Shown here: positions 24,431 through 35,646 of the stretch, one piece after another
Layout: each line of letters opens with the position of its first letter
Position numbering within the stretch: position 1 is the first letter of the stretch
Assembly: GCA_001600095.1 (NCBI GenBank)
Contig: BCIX01000004.1
Coordinates: 66,586 to 130,585, forward strand
Length of the DNA: 64,000 bases
Direction of reading: 5' to 3'
Origin: Bullera alba
Taxonomy: Eukaryota; Basidiomycota; Tremellomycetes; Tremellales; Bulleraceae
Program-made: the position numbers and the translations under genes
The notes under the pieces: model-generated
Databases searched by the model: none
The model's input: only the letters and a program-made list of their open reading frames with translations
Told to the model about the DNA's origin: nothing

Positions 24431-25055
24431 CCGGCGGGCAGTGTTGTTTCAGTATAGACGATGTTCATGATTTACGAGTTTGTATGGTTTCCTTGATGCT
24501 AAATGCAGTCTTTGATTTCTCGATGAGTAAACTCATCCCCGGTCAGCGACCGCATGAACAGCTTTTCCTATATCCACCTGTCGCCTCGGAGGGGGTATGA
24601 TGAGCCTATTACCTGTCTGCCTGTCATAATTCCCACACATTAGCTTCGTGTCTCAAGAGATGCCACGGCCACCGTTCGACGACATCCAGAGTCCAGGTAA
24701 CGGCTCTCTCCAGTCGATCATGCCTGTCGTCGAGATATCTCGACTTCGTTTGCCGTTGGCCAGGTCCAATCATAAGCGATCTGATATCTGATGCATGTTG
24801 GGAGTTAGAGCCGGGATTGAGATTGGGCGAGGCATACATAGTCTGTGACGAGTGAGTCATCAACACGACACCAGCGGGCCTGATGCGCCGGATGCCAGCG
24901 TTGCAAGATGCTGAGCGCTTTGAGCGGCGATCTCCGCCTATCGAGCACCTGACGTGGCACCGGTCGTCGTTGGTACCGCCGGGGCTATCATTGATCGTCC
25001 TGCTAGCATCAACTGTACATCATACTACATCAACAAGTGCGCTTTCGAGGACAGG
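24431..25055. other. Intergenic region
   Basis: 625 bases. An 80-codon minus-strand frame at 24624-24866 shows no recognisable family and no splice context, so I do not call it. No repeats seen. Confidence 0.5.
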
Positions 25056-26150
25056 ATGATGGGGATCCGCCAACTAGCTTGGGCTACAGCAGCCTGTTTA
25101 CTAGCAGCCGGTGTTTCTGCAAAAGGAGCCATTGGAATCAAAGGCGCCAAACTCGCAGTGTCCTCTCCGGACGGATTGAACGATGCGACCTATTCGTCAG
25201 TCCTACCGTGGTACTCCTCAAGGTCACAATGCTGATGGCTATATTTTAGGCTGAAAGAACCAGCACCGCTGTCAAAAACTATCGCCCTGGAAGAGGGATC
25301 GACGTTGAAGCTTACTTTTGGTGTTGTGGATACCGTTTCGGGAGAACCGGTTTTCCCCCAGCAAGCGCTGTTGCTCTTTGAGGACCAGCGCGGAGACGAC
25401 GTCCGGCTCCCTGTGACAGTCAAGAGCAATGGCAAGGCGTCGTTCACCATCGTAAGTACTCTCGAGATATCGTCATGGGGTTATATTGATATGATGAACA
25501 GAACATGGCGAAACCACCTGCTGCGCTATTATCAACCCAAGGGCGACTCGACGTTACACTGCTTCTCTCGGCTCTAGACACAGTGGCTCCATTGTCATAC
25601 ACCCTAGGTCAAATATCACTCCCGTCTTCCTCGCTCACAGCGCCGCCGCGGGGTCGACATGATCTACCACCCAGACAAGGTGAACCAGCGTTCAAGCCCC
25701 AGCAGGAGCTATTCCACTCGTTCAAACAAGACGAAAAGACCGTGAGCGCATTCAAGAGTGCTATTGGAACTGGACTGGTTATTGCCCCTTGGGGTCTTCT
25801 TGCGATCCTGGTGAGTGAATTCGATTTTGGATCTATGGGTGATGTCTGATGGAATTGCAGTACGCCCAAATATCCTCGCAGCTCGAGTTCAAGTCACCCC
25901 CGCTCAGCGCCTATCTCTTCGTAGGGTCGCTTGCGGCTTTGGAAGCGCTCATCTTCACCTACTGGGTCGGCCTCAAGTTGTACCAGGTGGGTCGATGTGC
26001 TGAATAAGAACGCGGTGGGGTCTTGCTGACAAGTTGTGCTGGTAGTTCCTGCCTATCTTCGGCCCACTCTCGCTTGTCTCTGCATATCTCGGTATGGTCT
26101 CGCTTCGTTCGTTGCGACAGAGGAGGCTGAAGGCTGGCGGGTGTCCATGA
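25056..26150 (+). CDS. SWP1: Oligosaccharyltransferase subunit Swp1/ribophorin II
   Basis: ER-membrane subunit of the oligosaccharyltransferase that N-glycosylates nascent proteins. The N-terminus MMGIRQLAWATAACLLAAGVS is a clear signal peptide, followed by a luminal beta-rich domain (LKLTFGVVDTVSGEPVFPQQ, a pattern typical of ribophorin II). The C-terminal half has the sequence HSFKQDEKTVSAFKS followed by three membrane segments (LVIAPWGLLAIL, AYLFVGSLAALEALIF and FLPIFGPLSLVSAYLG) and a short basic tail. The order of F(R/K).(D/E).e..P...S and three TM helices fits Swp1/RPN2. Exons are joined at ordinary introns. The start is one of two adjacent ATGs, at 25056 or 25059. Soluble-domain similarity is low across fungi, so part of the call rests on topology. 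Confidence 0.84.
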
Positions 26151-26373
26151 GCCGTGGCCGAGAGCGCATACGTATCAGATAAGAGAGATGCATGAGTCGA
26201 ACCAGGTCGAACTATAGGAGTTGCAGCTTACGGCCGAGGAGGATGACGGGGTGGTGGCGCGGTGGAGGTCATGAATCTAGATCTCGTCACTCTACGTCCC
26301 ACTCAGAGGTCTATATTTGATCATCTCACCGTAGAGTATATATCACTCGACCCAGGCTGCTCTCACGGCGAAC

Positions 26374-26526
26374 ATGCCGTTGAACTTCACCATCGCACAG
26401 GATAACCTCGAGCTGAAGCCAGTATGGAGGCCTGGAAGCAGTATCGCGCCTTTACGGTGCCCGGCCCACCGGTGTTTACAGACAAGCCCTCTTCACCCGC
26501 TCCACCTGCCGAAAATCGACAATTAG
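26374..26526 (+). other. Upstream ORF overlapping an MFS start
   Basis: An ATG at 26374 opens a 50-codon frame out of register with the transporter ATG at 26424. A TATA-like TATATA at 26337-26342 sits only about 35 bases before 26374, so this ATG may lie at or upstream of the transcription start and be skipped. Confidence 0.35.
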
Positions 26527-28454
26527 GATCATCATCAGCGACCTCGTCCTCGAGGACACTCTCTGCAGGTCCGGACCAGGATGGACTACCCGCAGCGACA
26601 CACGATGTAGAGATGACGGTGGGAGAACGGTCGAAGATCAGTCAACCCGACAAGTCAACCTATGTCTCTTTCGGAGAGGATGATCACTCGAACCCAAAGA
26701 CATGGTCGAGAGGATACAAGATCTTTGTGCTGATGCAGCTGTCATTCCTGACGCTCTCGGTGACGTATGCGTCTTCAGCGTCGAGCTCGACGGAGAGTGC
26801 GATCATGCAGGAGTTTGGGTGTAACGAGGTGGTAGCCACGGCGACGACGGGAATGTTCTTGGTGGGCATGGGGTTTGGTGCGATGCCATTCGCGCCGTTG
26901 TCAGAGTGTGAGTGTCAGGCTACCTATAGTTGATCGATCTCAAGCTGATACCTTCTACGACAGTATATGGAAGACTGCCCGTCTACATTGTCACCATCCT
27001 CCTCGCAACGCTCTTCGAGATTGGCTCAGCACTCGCACCTTCAGCACCAGCACTCATAGTCCTGCGATTCCTTGCTGGGGTCACCTCCTCTCCGCCGTTG
27101 TCCAATGCCGGGGGAACAATGAACGATATCGGCACACCTCTTTCCCGTACCCTAATGTTTCCACTCTTCGCAACATGCGGCTTTGTCGGACCAGTACTCT
27201 CGCCCATCATTGGTGGATATATTGTCACCAACCCGGCTTTTGGTTGGCGGTGGTGTTATTGGGTGGTAGCGATCTGGAACGCGGCGGCTTTTGTCCTCGT
27301 GACACTGTTCATGCCCGAGACGCTCAACCCTGCTCTCCTCAAGCTCAAGGCTTTACGCCTCCGAGCCATCACTGGGGAGAAGCACTGGCGGGCTCAGATC
27401 GAAGATGAGAGTTTGAAGGAAGCTACGGTCAGAGCGCTCAAGCGGCCCTTTCAGATGTTGCTGGTAGAGCCAGTCGTCCAGTTTTTCATCTTCTACCTGA
27501 CCAGTGAGTGCCAAAAGGGTTTCATGAGTTTACACAGCTGATACATGGTTGCCCGTAATAGTTGTCTACATCTGCCTGTACGGATCGTTTTCAGCATACC
27601 CCACTATATTCTCCTCGCATGGGCTTTCGACCTCGACTATCGGGTTGACCTTCCTGCCGGTGATGGTGGGATTCTTCGTCCTGCTGGCAGTGCAGATTCT
27701 CCATTATAAGCGATACCTCAATCTCAACCGGGACGCCAAGAAAGGTGTTCAGCGGAGGGGTATTCACAATGGCAAGATCGAGCCCGAAGAAAGGCTGGTC
27801 CCGTGTGAGTCGAGCCGCGTTCTATCATGACCCTCCTTGCTGCTACTAACAGATCATGTAGTGCTTGGGTGTGCGATATTCTTCCCAGCAGGGCTGTTCT
27901 GGCTCGCGTGGACCTCTGATCCAAAGTACAGCACATGGCTCACGCTCATGAGGTGAGCTTGGCCTGGATAGGATCTCGTCGGTGCTGATGGCTTGAAGTG
28001 GTCTGCCATTCGGATTGGGGTTACTGGCCATCTTCCAGGGATCGATGCAGTACATGATGGACGCATATGGCCCTTTTGCCGCTTCTGCGGTGAGTGCTAC
28101 CCTATCTGATCTAGGGTAACACAGCTGATCTCGGATTACAGCTTGCAAGCTCAACACTTGTCCGGTATTGTGAGTTTCCTCCTTCCAAGGTTCACGTCCG
28201 CTATAGTGCCAGCTGACCTGACGATTGCTTAGCCGTATCTGGGCTTGTGATTTTGGCTTTCCCGAGGATGTATCATGATCTGGGGTCGGAATGGGCCACG
28301 TCGATCTTCGCTTTCTTAGGCGTTGTTCTGACTCCGGTACCTTTCGTCTTCTATCTTTATGGTGAGTAGTCAAATGCTGTGATAGTGATTGACGCTGATG
28401 TTCCCTGCAGGTCGGAGAGTGAGATCTCGGTGCGAGTTCACAGTGAGGGACTGA
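26424..28454 (+). CDS. MFS transporter, DHA1 polyamine/drug family
   Basis: Plasma-membrane 12-TM H+ antiporter of the fungal DHA1 type (Tpo1/Flu1-like), exporting polyamines or xenobiotics. The N-terminal cytosolic tail (~80 residues) is Ser/Pro-rich. The landmark FGEDDHSNPKTWSRGYK precedes TM1 (family 'f...DpeNP.nws...K'). Then follow TGMFLVGMGFGAMPFAPLSELYGRLP (motif A-like 'G.aPlsE.yGRrp' between TM2 and TM3), FLAGVTSSPPLSNAGGTMNDI and FGWRWCYWVVAIWNA (family 'gWRw.fw...i'), and LFMPETLNP after TM6. In the second half, ERLVPLLGCAIFFPAGLFWLAW and YLYGRRVRSRCEF near the C-terminus match this family. About eight exons. Substrate is not determined. Confidence 0.89.
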
Positions 28455-28908
28455 GGCAGGCGAGGATGAGACGGATCAAAGAAGGATGCGCGCGGCTCGC
28501 AGAGCGATGCCTATATCTCCCGGTGCTGGTCATCCTTGAAGTATTGAGCTTGAACATCATGTATCCTACAACATATACATCACAGATATATCATAGACTA
28601 CAGCGCCCGTTGGCATGCATGACCTTTGGGGAGCGGAGCATGTATCGTACAGCGGAGGAAAGTGTACGCCGGTGTATGGTGGTGCTTCGGCGGAACCAAA
28701 TTTACGAGGTCTTACATCGCCCAGGTCTTTGCCTTCTCTCCATTGTTGCAACATCCACTATCTCGACATCACTAGAACGCGAAAGGAGGAGGCAGAACGT
28801 CGCCAACTGAGGACGTTTGCATACTACCCTCAGGAAGATCGCAGGAAAGATCAGAGCGGAACTTACAAGAAGTTGAGGAAATCGAAGGTTACCAGTACCC
28901 ATACAATA
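28455..28908. other. Intergenic, before RNA15
   Basis: 454 bases between two plus-strand genes. The open frame at 28379-28810 is out of frame with the transporter's last exon and lacks coding character. Confidence 0.5.
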
Positions 28909-30604
28909 TGCCTGGCTCAAGGACGATCTTTGGTGAGCGGTACGGAGCACTGCCCGTAATGTGCTATAGGAATGCCAATCGCTGATCCTCTATCTACACA
29001 GTCGCCAATCTCCCATAGTGAGTTCTGCCAGCAGAGATTCCCTCACAGGCAGCAAGCCACTGCATTCAGCGAACGCGGGCGAAGAAGGATAGTACTGACA
29101 ACTTGCAGTGACGTCTCCGAGGAGCAGCTTGGTAATGTCTTCTCAGAGGTCGGACCCGTGAACAGCGTCGAGTGGGTTAGCTATAGGTTCTCAATCGACC
29201 TCGTAGCTGACGTATCGTCCAGAATCAAGTTTGACCCGCAGACTGGCCGCTCGAAAGGATACGCTTTTGTGCAGTACATGGGTATGTCCAGCTACCACTT
29301 CTCACAAGGATCCCTAGCTGACTTTCCAACTCAGACGAAGCGACTGCAGCTTCTGCTGTGCGGAATCTGCAGGATGTGCCGGTGAACGGACGGAATCTGC
29401 GAGTTGAGACTTCCGACGATAGCAAAGCCGAAGGAGGAGGAATGGGCGGCGGACCCGGCGGACGAAGAGGTCAAGGAGGAGGAGCTGGTCGTGGTCGAGG
29501 GGTCGGAGGTCCAGGTGGTGATCGCAGATCAGCGGATATAGGCCCCGGCGGACCTGGTGGGCCTGGTGGACCATACTTCGACAGAAGTCGGGGTGGCAGA
29601 TCTCCTCCTCCGATGGGAATGGGAATGGGTGGTCACCCAGCTGGAGGAGGATACGGTAGGGGGCCAGGAGGACCGGATGGGCATCCACCCTTTCCACCAT
29701 CGATGGGAGGGCCAATGAATCCCGGGATGGGAGGACCGATGGGAGGAATCGATTCAAAGCCCCTGATCGACATGAACGCCCTACCCCCAGGTCAGGATGT
29801 GCCACCGGGTCAGAAAGCAACGGATATAATCAGCAAGACGCTAGCTGCGATCACCCCCGGACAGATGCAGGACGTGATGATGGGTATGAAGGTGGGTCCC
29901 ACATCGGGCTTCCTATAGTATGGAGAGCTGACCCGCTAGCTAGACTTTGGTATCGACACAGCCGGATCAGGCGAGACTGTTATTGCAGAGTAAACCGCAA
30001 CTGGCATATGCCCTCTTCCAAGCGATGCTCCTGATGAACATAGTGGATGCGTCGGTATTACAGGTTCGTCAAGCAATCGCCTTCCCGTACAAATACTGAT
30101 TCCCACAATCAACAGCGTATCCAACCAGTATCCAATACGCAATTCCCACCAGCGCCCGCTCCCGGTCCGCCTGCTGCGTATCCCCCATATCCACCACAAA
30201 ACCAGCCAGCACCATCATACCCGCCCTACAACAGAGCTCCGGTAGACCCACGACAGCCCCCACATCAAGCACAGGGATACAACGCCCCGCCATTCCCTCC
30301 GCGTGCTGCTCCAGGACCAGCCCTGCCTGCCAGTATCCCCCCACACGCACAGGCTGCCCTGGCCACACTCCCAGAGGATCAGAGGGTGAGTATCTCAACG
30401 GGAAGGGTGCTATGGCTAATGCTCTGGTTGTAGACTATGTTGATCCAGGTACTGCAATTAACGCCCGATCAAGTGAATGCTTTGGATGCTACGCAAAAGG
30501 CATCGATAGTCCAGCTGGTGAGTGCAGCTAATACAGGCGTAAGATGTTGCAGCTGACAAATCTTGTCCTATTCGCAGAGGCAGCAATTCCTCGGAACGGC
30601 CTAG
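28909..30604 (+). CDS. RNA15: CSTF2/Rna15-like cleavage-polyadenylation factor
   Basis: Nuclear RNA-binding subunit of cleavage factor IA (CSTF64 in animals), which recognises the U/GU-rich element in pre-mRNA 3'-end processing. The first exon, MPGSRTIF, begins an RRM: RNP2 IFVANLPYDV and RNP1 KGYAFVQYM are rebuilt across short introns. A long Gly/Pro/Met-rich linker follows (GGPGGRRGQGGG, GMGMGGHP). The hinge domain that binds CSTF3/Rna14 is ISKTLAAITPGQMQDVMMGMK with LLLQSKPQLAYALFQAMLLM. Then comes a Pro-rich stretch, and the C-terminal helical bundle (IQVLQLTPDQVNALDATQK...RQQFLG) that binds Pcf11. Domain order and ends match the family closely. Confidence 0.92.
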
Positions 30605-30807
30605 GTCTGATGTGGATCGGCGAATGGCTTTGTGGGTTTCAATTTGTTCCTCTGGGACGCACTTATCGGATCGCGAAGGCTTTGTCATACGAAAGCACGT
30701 CGCCAATAGCTCAATTATGCATCCCTACGGGATATTCCTGAGATCAAGCATGCAAGCAGTGACTGGTCAATTACATTGGCAGTCATTGCCGTCGTTGCCG
30801 CTTCAGT

Positions 30808-32093
30808 CTATTCGTCGTCGTCGTTGATCTCCTCGATAGTGGCCGCTTTTCTAGATCTCAAGGAGTCGCCATCCGTCGCAGTACCATTGACAGCTGGAGT
30901 AGCGGTTGATGTTCCAGTGGAGGGTTCTGCCTTCTCGCTTGTGTCCGCCTTCTCGCTCAATTTCTCCCCTTTGCTTCGCTTGGATGGGGTGCCATCGGGT
31001 CTCTTCTTCTTCTTCTTTGGCTCGTCATAGCCCCAGGTCGGTACGAAAGACTCGAACTGTAGTGGATGTTAGTGCCACCACTCTTAGCATTGTAAAACGG
31101 CACAATGCACGGAGGGTTTTGACAGGGGCGAAAGGACTCACAAATCCAACATCCTCGAACAGATTTGGGAAGATCCATATCGCCCTCTTCATGCTGACCA
31201 CGGTTCCACAATAAATGATCAATCTAACAATTGCCAATGCTATCAAGGCGCCAATGAGGCCTAGGGCCAGCATACTGAGGTACCAAACTCCGATCCTCAA
31301 TTTGACCGGCCAGAGGGGGAACATGACTCCCGCTAGCATGATGGCGACCATGGCAACACCGCCGAGAATGGTGTATAAGGGGGACCCGTCGTAGAACCAG
31401 GCATAGTACGCTTGCTCCTCGAGAGACTGCGTGGGGGAGAGGTTGAGCGTTCGAGGGGTGCCAGAGGGCGGGGCGACGTCGAGCGTCACTCTCTCCACGC
31501 GAAGGAAGAATGCACTAAAGAACGAGCGTCAGCGAGGAGCGAGCGAGCAGTTTCCAAAAACCTGCAAGAGAAGTTCTGGGCCGAGATGGATCATGGTGAT
31601 ACGCACTGAGGGAGAACTTTGACCAACAACGCCTTGGCCTCTTCTGGCGTCTCGACTTTGGGCGCCTTCTTCACTTTGGCATACGCCGGTCCTGTGAGCA
31701 CACGGATGGCGGTCTTGCCTGATGTTCGGTCAGCTAGCTTCGCTTCACTTCATCCATGCCAGCTGATTCCAAGCGCAAAAGCATCACGCCTACTCACCCT
31801 TGAAGTAGTCCACCCGTTTCCCGTTCAGCACCCCTTTTCTAACTTTCGGTCCGTTCTTCCCTCTCAGAAAGTCCACCACGGCTTTGAGCTCTGGAGTTGC
31901 CTATCGTCGCATTAGTCTCTGAGCCTCCGACACGTCTGTATAGCGCGACGATACAGGTCTCCGGGTAGTGTTACACTCACTCGTTTTCTAGAAAACAAAC
32001 GGGCATAAGCTTTCTACCCCTTGGAGTCAGCAGCTCAACGATCAGAACTCACTGGGCTTCTGCCACCGGCGTGGCATCTGCAGGTCCGGGCAT
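30808..32093 (-). CDS. SEC62: ER translocon subunit Sec62
   Basis: ER-membrane protein that works with Sec61, Sec63 and Sec71/72 in post-translational translocation. Read on minus from MPGPADATPVAEAQ. N-terminal domain: VVDFLRGKNGPKVRKGVLNG and KRVDYFKG, the Sec62 hallmark. Next YAWFYDGSPLYTILGG leads into TM1 (AMVAIMLAGVMFPLWPVKLR), then YLSMLALGLIGALIALAIVR (TM2) and IWIFPNLFEDVGF with ESFVPTWGYDEPKKKKK. The C-terminal tail is charged and ends in an acidic IEEINDDDE. The exons near the start include a 7-nt candidate exon at 31981-31987 that restores frame between EAQ and ATPELK. The gene is divergent from GGPP synthase. Sec61 alpha is also in this window. Confidence 0.95.
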
Positions 32094-32494
32094 CCTGGCT
32101 TGCTCGTGGCTAGATGGGTGTCGATCACTGGAGGATTGGGTGGTTTCGATAGAGAGCAGTGATACGGCTGCGTGGAAGGTGGTGATGGGCGAACAGGCCG
32201 TCCGCGGAGTTTCGAGAATCTCCGTGCTGGTGACGTCCTCGTCCCTTTCGATGGCGTCGGCGATGGTCAGCTCAGCGTTGACTACATCGCCGTGTCAGTG
32301 GAGTAGGTCTTCACCTCTGCTACGATCTGCTACGGACGACAGTGATTCTGATTACTGGACGCTAATCATACGAAGACGGACGTCATCGACTAGACGTCCG
32401 CGATCCTTGTTCCAACTCGACGTCTGCCCGCCTTTGGATCACTGCTACATCTGCCTTTCGGTCAAGTCCTCGCACCATCTGTCTCGTAGATACG
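32094..32494. promoter_or_regulatory. Divergent SEC62/GGPPS intergenic region
   Basis: 401 bases between divergent starts. No clear TATA. Open frames here lack coding character. Confidence 0.45.
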
Positions 32495-33852
32495 ATGAGC
32501 TCTTCATCTTTCACCTCGGCATGGCTGAACAAACCACTCGTTACGCCATCATGGACCCCATCACAAGAACAGGTGAGGCAGCTTAGCTTAAAGCCCACAT
32601 CCCTTTCGTATCCCACCGGGAAGACATCTAATCAATCTATGTAGACCCTGCTGGAGCCATACACCTACGTCTCCCATTCTGCAGGCAAGGAGATCCGTAC
32701 GCGGATGATAGACGCTTTTGACCTTTGGCTACAAGTGCCCGAAGCGGATCTAGAGGTGATAAAGCGGGTCGTCCGGATGCTACACAATGCCTCCTTGTTG
32801 TGAGTGGTATATTCCCACCCTCCCATCTTGTATTCTTGCAGTTGAAGCTGACTGATTGGGTAGGATGGATGATGTCGAGGACAACTCCGAATTGAGACGT
32901 GGGATACCGGTCTCACACCTAGTCTACGGGGTGCCACAGACGATCAATACGGCAAACTACGTCTATTTCCTCGCTATGAACGAATTGATAGAGATGAATG
33001 CGGCGCAGAAAACAGACTCGGGGAAGGGGAAAGGGAAGCAGGAGGATCTGATCCGTTTGGTAACAGGTGAGTAACAGCTCGAGTTGGGAGCATATCCAGT
33101 AGTTCAGCTGCTGATTCAGTAGACGAGTTGCTGCATCTTCATCGAGGGCAAGGCTTGGATCTATTCTGGAGGGACAGCTTGACATGTCCGACAGAGGAGG
33201 AGTACGTTGACATGGTCTTAGGCAGTGAGTAGAGATGCCCTTGCTCGCTCCTGCCAGTCGAGGCTGATATAACCATTCTGCAGAGACCGGCGGTCTGTTT
33301 AGATTGGCCATCAAACTTATGATGGCGAGATCGTCTTCTGATGTGTGAGCTCAAACTCGCTCGCCTTTGTGTGTAGTAGGCTGATTGGTCTTAGCGACTA
33401 CGTCCCGCTGGTCAACCTATTCTCAGTCTTCTTCCAGATCAGGGACGACTACATGAACCTCCAATCCACCGAATATGCCGATAACAAAGGTTTCGCCGAA
33501 GACCTGACCGAGGGGAAGTTCAGCTTTCCGGTCGTTCATGGCGTCAGGGCTGACATGTCCAATCGGCAGATCCTGAGTGAGTCCATCCGTCCCCCTGTCC
33601 AAAAATCCGGTCACGGAGCTGAGATTGACAACCCTAGATGTGCTGCAAAAGAAGACGCAGTCAATGTCGCTGAAATCACATACGGTGGAATACCTACGGA
33701 ATCACACCAAATCCTTCGTCTATACCCGCTCGGTGCTGCTCAACCTCCATTCTCAGGTAGAAGCGGAGATCAGCCGGTTGGGTGGGAATAAGGGATTGAG
33801 CAAGATCCTCGAGGTGCTCAACGTGCCAGAGGAAGAAGCAGCTCAGAAGTGA
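32495..33852 (+). CDS. BTS1: Geranylgeranyl diphosphate synthase
   Basis: Cytosolic prenyltransferase that adds IPP to FPP (or DMAPP/GPP) to make GGPP for protein prenylation and carotenoid or other terpenoid supply. The start is the ATG at 32495 ([13 protein letters not shown]), in a frame different from the long open frame that contains the ATG at 32521. Exon 1 ends at 32572 and joins SQEQ to [18 protein letters not shown]. Hallmarks: FPLWLQVP-type helix [35 protein letters not shown] (first Asp-rich motif DDxxD), [37 protein letters not shown] and [12 protein letters not shown] (second Asp-rich motif). Asp residues and the length of the C-terminal helix region are intact. About eight exons with ordinary introns. 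Confidence 0.95.
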
Positions 33853-34503
33853 TCAGCCAAATCACTGGAGCTGAACCCGCCTGGGATTGGAGACCGACGT
33901 GCTTTCGCAGCGGACGGCCGGATTCGCCAAAGCCGTCTACAGCGATCTGCTTGCTCAAGAAGGTCTGGTAGGTCCAGGAAGCCCAGCAGGGATGGGGACG
34001 AGGCTCTCTCGTGGTCGAAAGCCCGCGTGTATCGGTCCACACAACATGCTCGACGTCATCCTGCGTCAAGAGTCCTCACTAGCACCGATAAACGATTGCT
34101 GTCAGGTACAATGAGGCGAATACGTCTACGTGATTTACATCATCATTCATCATTCGCGTATGCATCTCACATCCCGGTTTGGCAAGGTTGATGCGTTGAT
34201 GAGAGTCGTGGGTAACCTTGGCTGAAATAATCAGGATTCTGTCGCTAAACTGATGGACTTCATTCGCTTACCTGGGGATGGACGACTGGATTGTGGATTT
34301 GCCCAGACACCCTCTTCGCCCTTCGGTAGCTAACAGGACAGTGTCAGCAACAAATCAAGATTTACGTATGCATCGCTCGTCTCCGGGTATCATATAACTA
34401 CTTGCCTCCCGCTCTCCGCCTCCTGTCGATCCCGGACGCTCACCCCAGGCTCACTCGGGTGATCATCCTCTGCCTACGATGTGGGTCACCCCGAAACTGA
34501 AAA
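33853..34503. other. Intergenic between GGPPS and the tandem family
   Basis: 651 bases with two convergent 3' ends. The stretch 34361-34393 (TTTACGTATGCATCGCTCG...) closely matches 38241-38273, the same distance beyond the third family copy. Confidence 0.6.
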
Positions 34504-35646
34504 TCAAATCTGTAAGTGCTTCAGTGCAGTCTCCAAGTCTTGCGACAGCAACTCGCTGAAGGTTGGAGGAAGGAAGGACTCCAGCGTCCAGTCTCCTTCC
34601 CCGCCTGTCGTTAACAGCGTCTTCACGCCGTTGGGATCAGTGGCTCTGTCCTCGCCAATAGCGTAGTCCTTGAGATTGTGCTCAAAGACGATTGGGAAGA
34701 GATCAACCGAAGAGGCATAATCGGCCGATGGAGGGTTCTCCTCGAAGTAGGTACTGAGTCTGTCCAGTGCTTCCTGGTGTTGTTCCTCATCTGACACCTG
34801 CTTGCTGATTCGCTCTGCAGTGCGCTGGCTCGCTTGGGCTTGCACCTCTGACGGGTCCAGTCCCGGGGTGTCCTCGCTGATGAATCTGACCACCTCATCA
34901 TGGACATATTCCTTCTCCTCTTGTTCGCGCTGTCTAATCCAATCCAGAGACATCTTGCTTCCTGGCTCCGTCATCTCTGACAACACATCCCCCAGTTGCG
35001 CATCCTCCGCGTTCAAAGGGTTAGGCGCGGCTTTGTACCTATCAAAGACCCCGAGTACGTCGTAGATGTTGGCTGTCATCGAGTCTCTCACCCACGACTC
35101 TTTGGCGTCAACCGTCGAGGGCAAATCTTGCATCTTCATTGACAAGTTCACGACGAGTCCACTGGCAGATTGATCCACGTTTTCGTAGGGGTAAGCGCAA
35201 GTCTCAAGGTACTGCTTCGCTTGGTATACCAGATCGCTTTCCAACGCACTGTCGATAATGCGATGATGGACAGCTTTTGCTGTTTCATCAGGGTCACCGC
35301 CGAGGAGGGCAAGCAGTGGCTCTGGAAGATAGGCAGTGAGTCCGCTGATGTTGTCGTTCCCCAAAAACGCCTCGGTCTTGACACCGGACATCTTGGTAGA
35401 TATGCTCTCGCATACCCTCTTGGAGACGTGGTCTTGGAAGATGCCTTCCAAGAGGCTCTCCTGGTGCTTGGCGAGGTCTTCGTCACTCAAGGAGGAGTAG
35501 TGGGTTGAGCTGCGAAATATCCTCAGCGGCGTAGACTTGTCTCGTCGCGCTGCCTCAGTGACGACTTGCTGATGGGCTTGCTGAGTCGCTCGGAGCTGCT
35601 CGAGTGCTTGAGAGTACTCGCCAATGATCTGGGAGAGGTCGCTCAT
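34504..35646 (-). CDS. Tandem family copy 1, unknown function (~380 residues)
   Basis: Unrecognised, intronless, soluble protein. Start MSDLSQIIGEYSQALEQ at 35646; homology with copies 2 and 3 begins here, although the frame stays open to 36042. Features in order: a helical N-terminus, the conserved LSDEDLAKHQESLLEGIF near residue 50, KTEAFLG, AYLPEPLLALLGG, AVHHRIIDSALESDL, a long predicted helical middle, TPGLDPSEVQAQA, and the most conserved C-terminus RATDPNGVKTLLTTGGE with LESFLPPTFSELLS. No signal peptide, membrane segment or familiar catalytic motif is visible. The complete lack of introns contrasts with every other gene nearby. It belongs to three head-to-tail copies on the minus strand. 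Confidence 0.8.
   Translation of the reverse strand: MSDLSQIIGEYSQALEQLRATQQAHQQVVTEAARRDKSTPLRIFRSSTHYSSLSDEDLAKHQESLLEGIFQDHVSKRVCESISTKMSGVKTEAFLGNDNISGLTAYLPEPLLALLGGDPDETAKAVHHRIIDSALESDLVYQAKQYLETCAYPYENVDQSASGLVVNLSMKMQDLPSTVDAKESWVRDSMTANIYDVLGVFDRYKAAPNPLNAEDAQLGDVLSEMTEPGSKMSLDWIRQREQEEKEYVHDEVVRFISEDTPGLDPSEVQAQASQRTAERISKQVSDEEQHQEALDRLSTYFEENPPSADYASSVDLFPIVFEHNLKDYAIGEDRATDPNGVKTLLTTGGEGDWTLESFLPPTFSELLSQDLETALKHLQI

Noticed and set aside
24624..24866. 80-codon minus-strand frame
   Set aside because: No start context, homology or conserved-looking segments; likely chance.
32521..32586. ATG at 32521 as start of GGPP synthase
   Set aside because: It is out of frame with the rest; the ATG at 32495 joins exon 2 in the correct phase.
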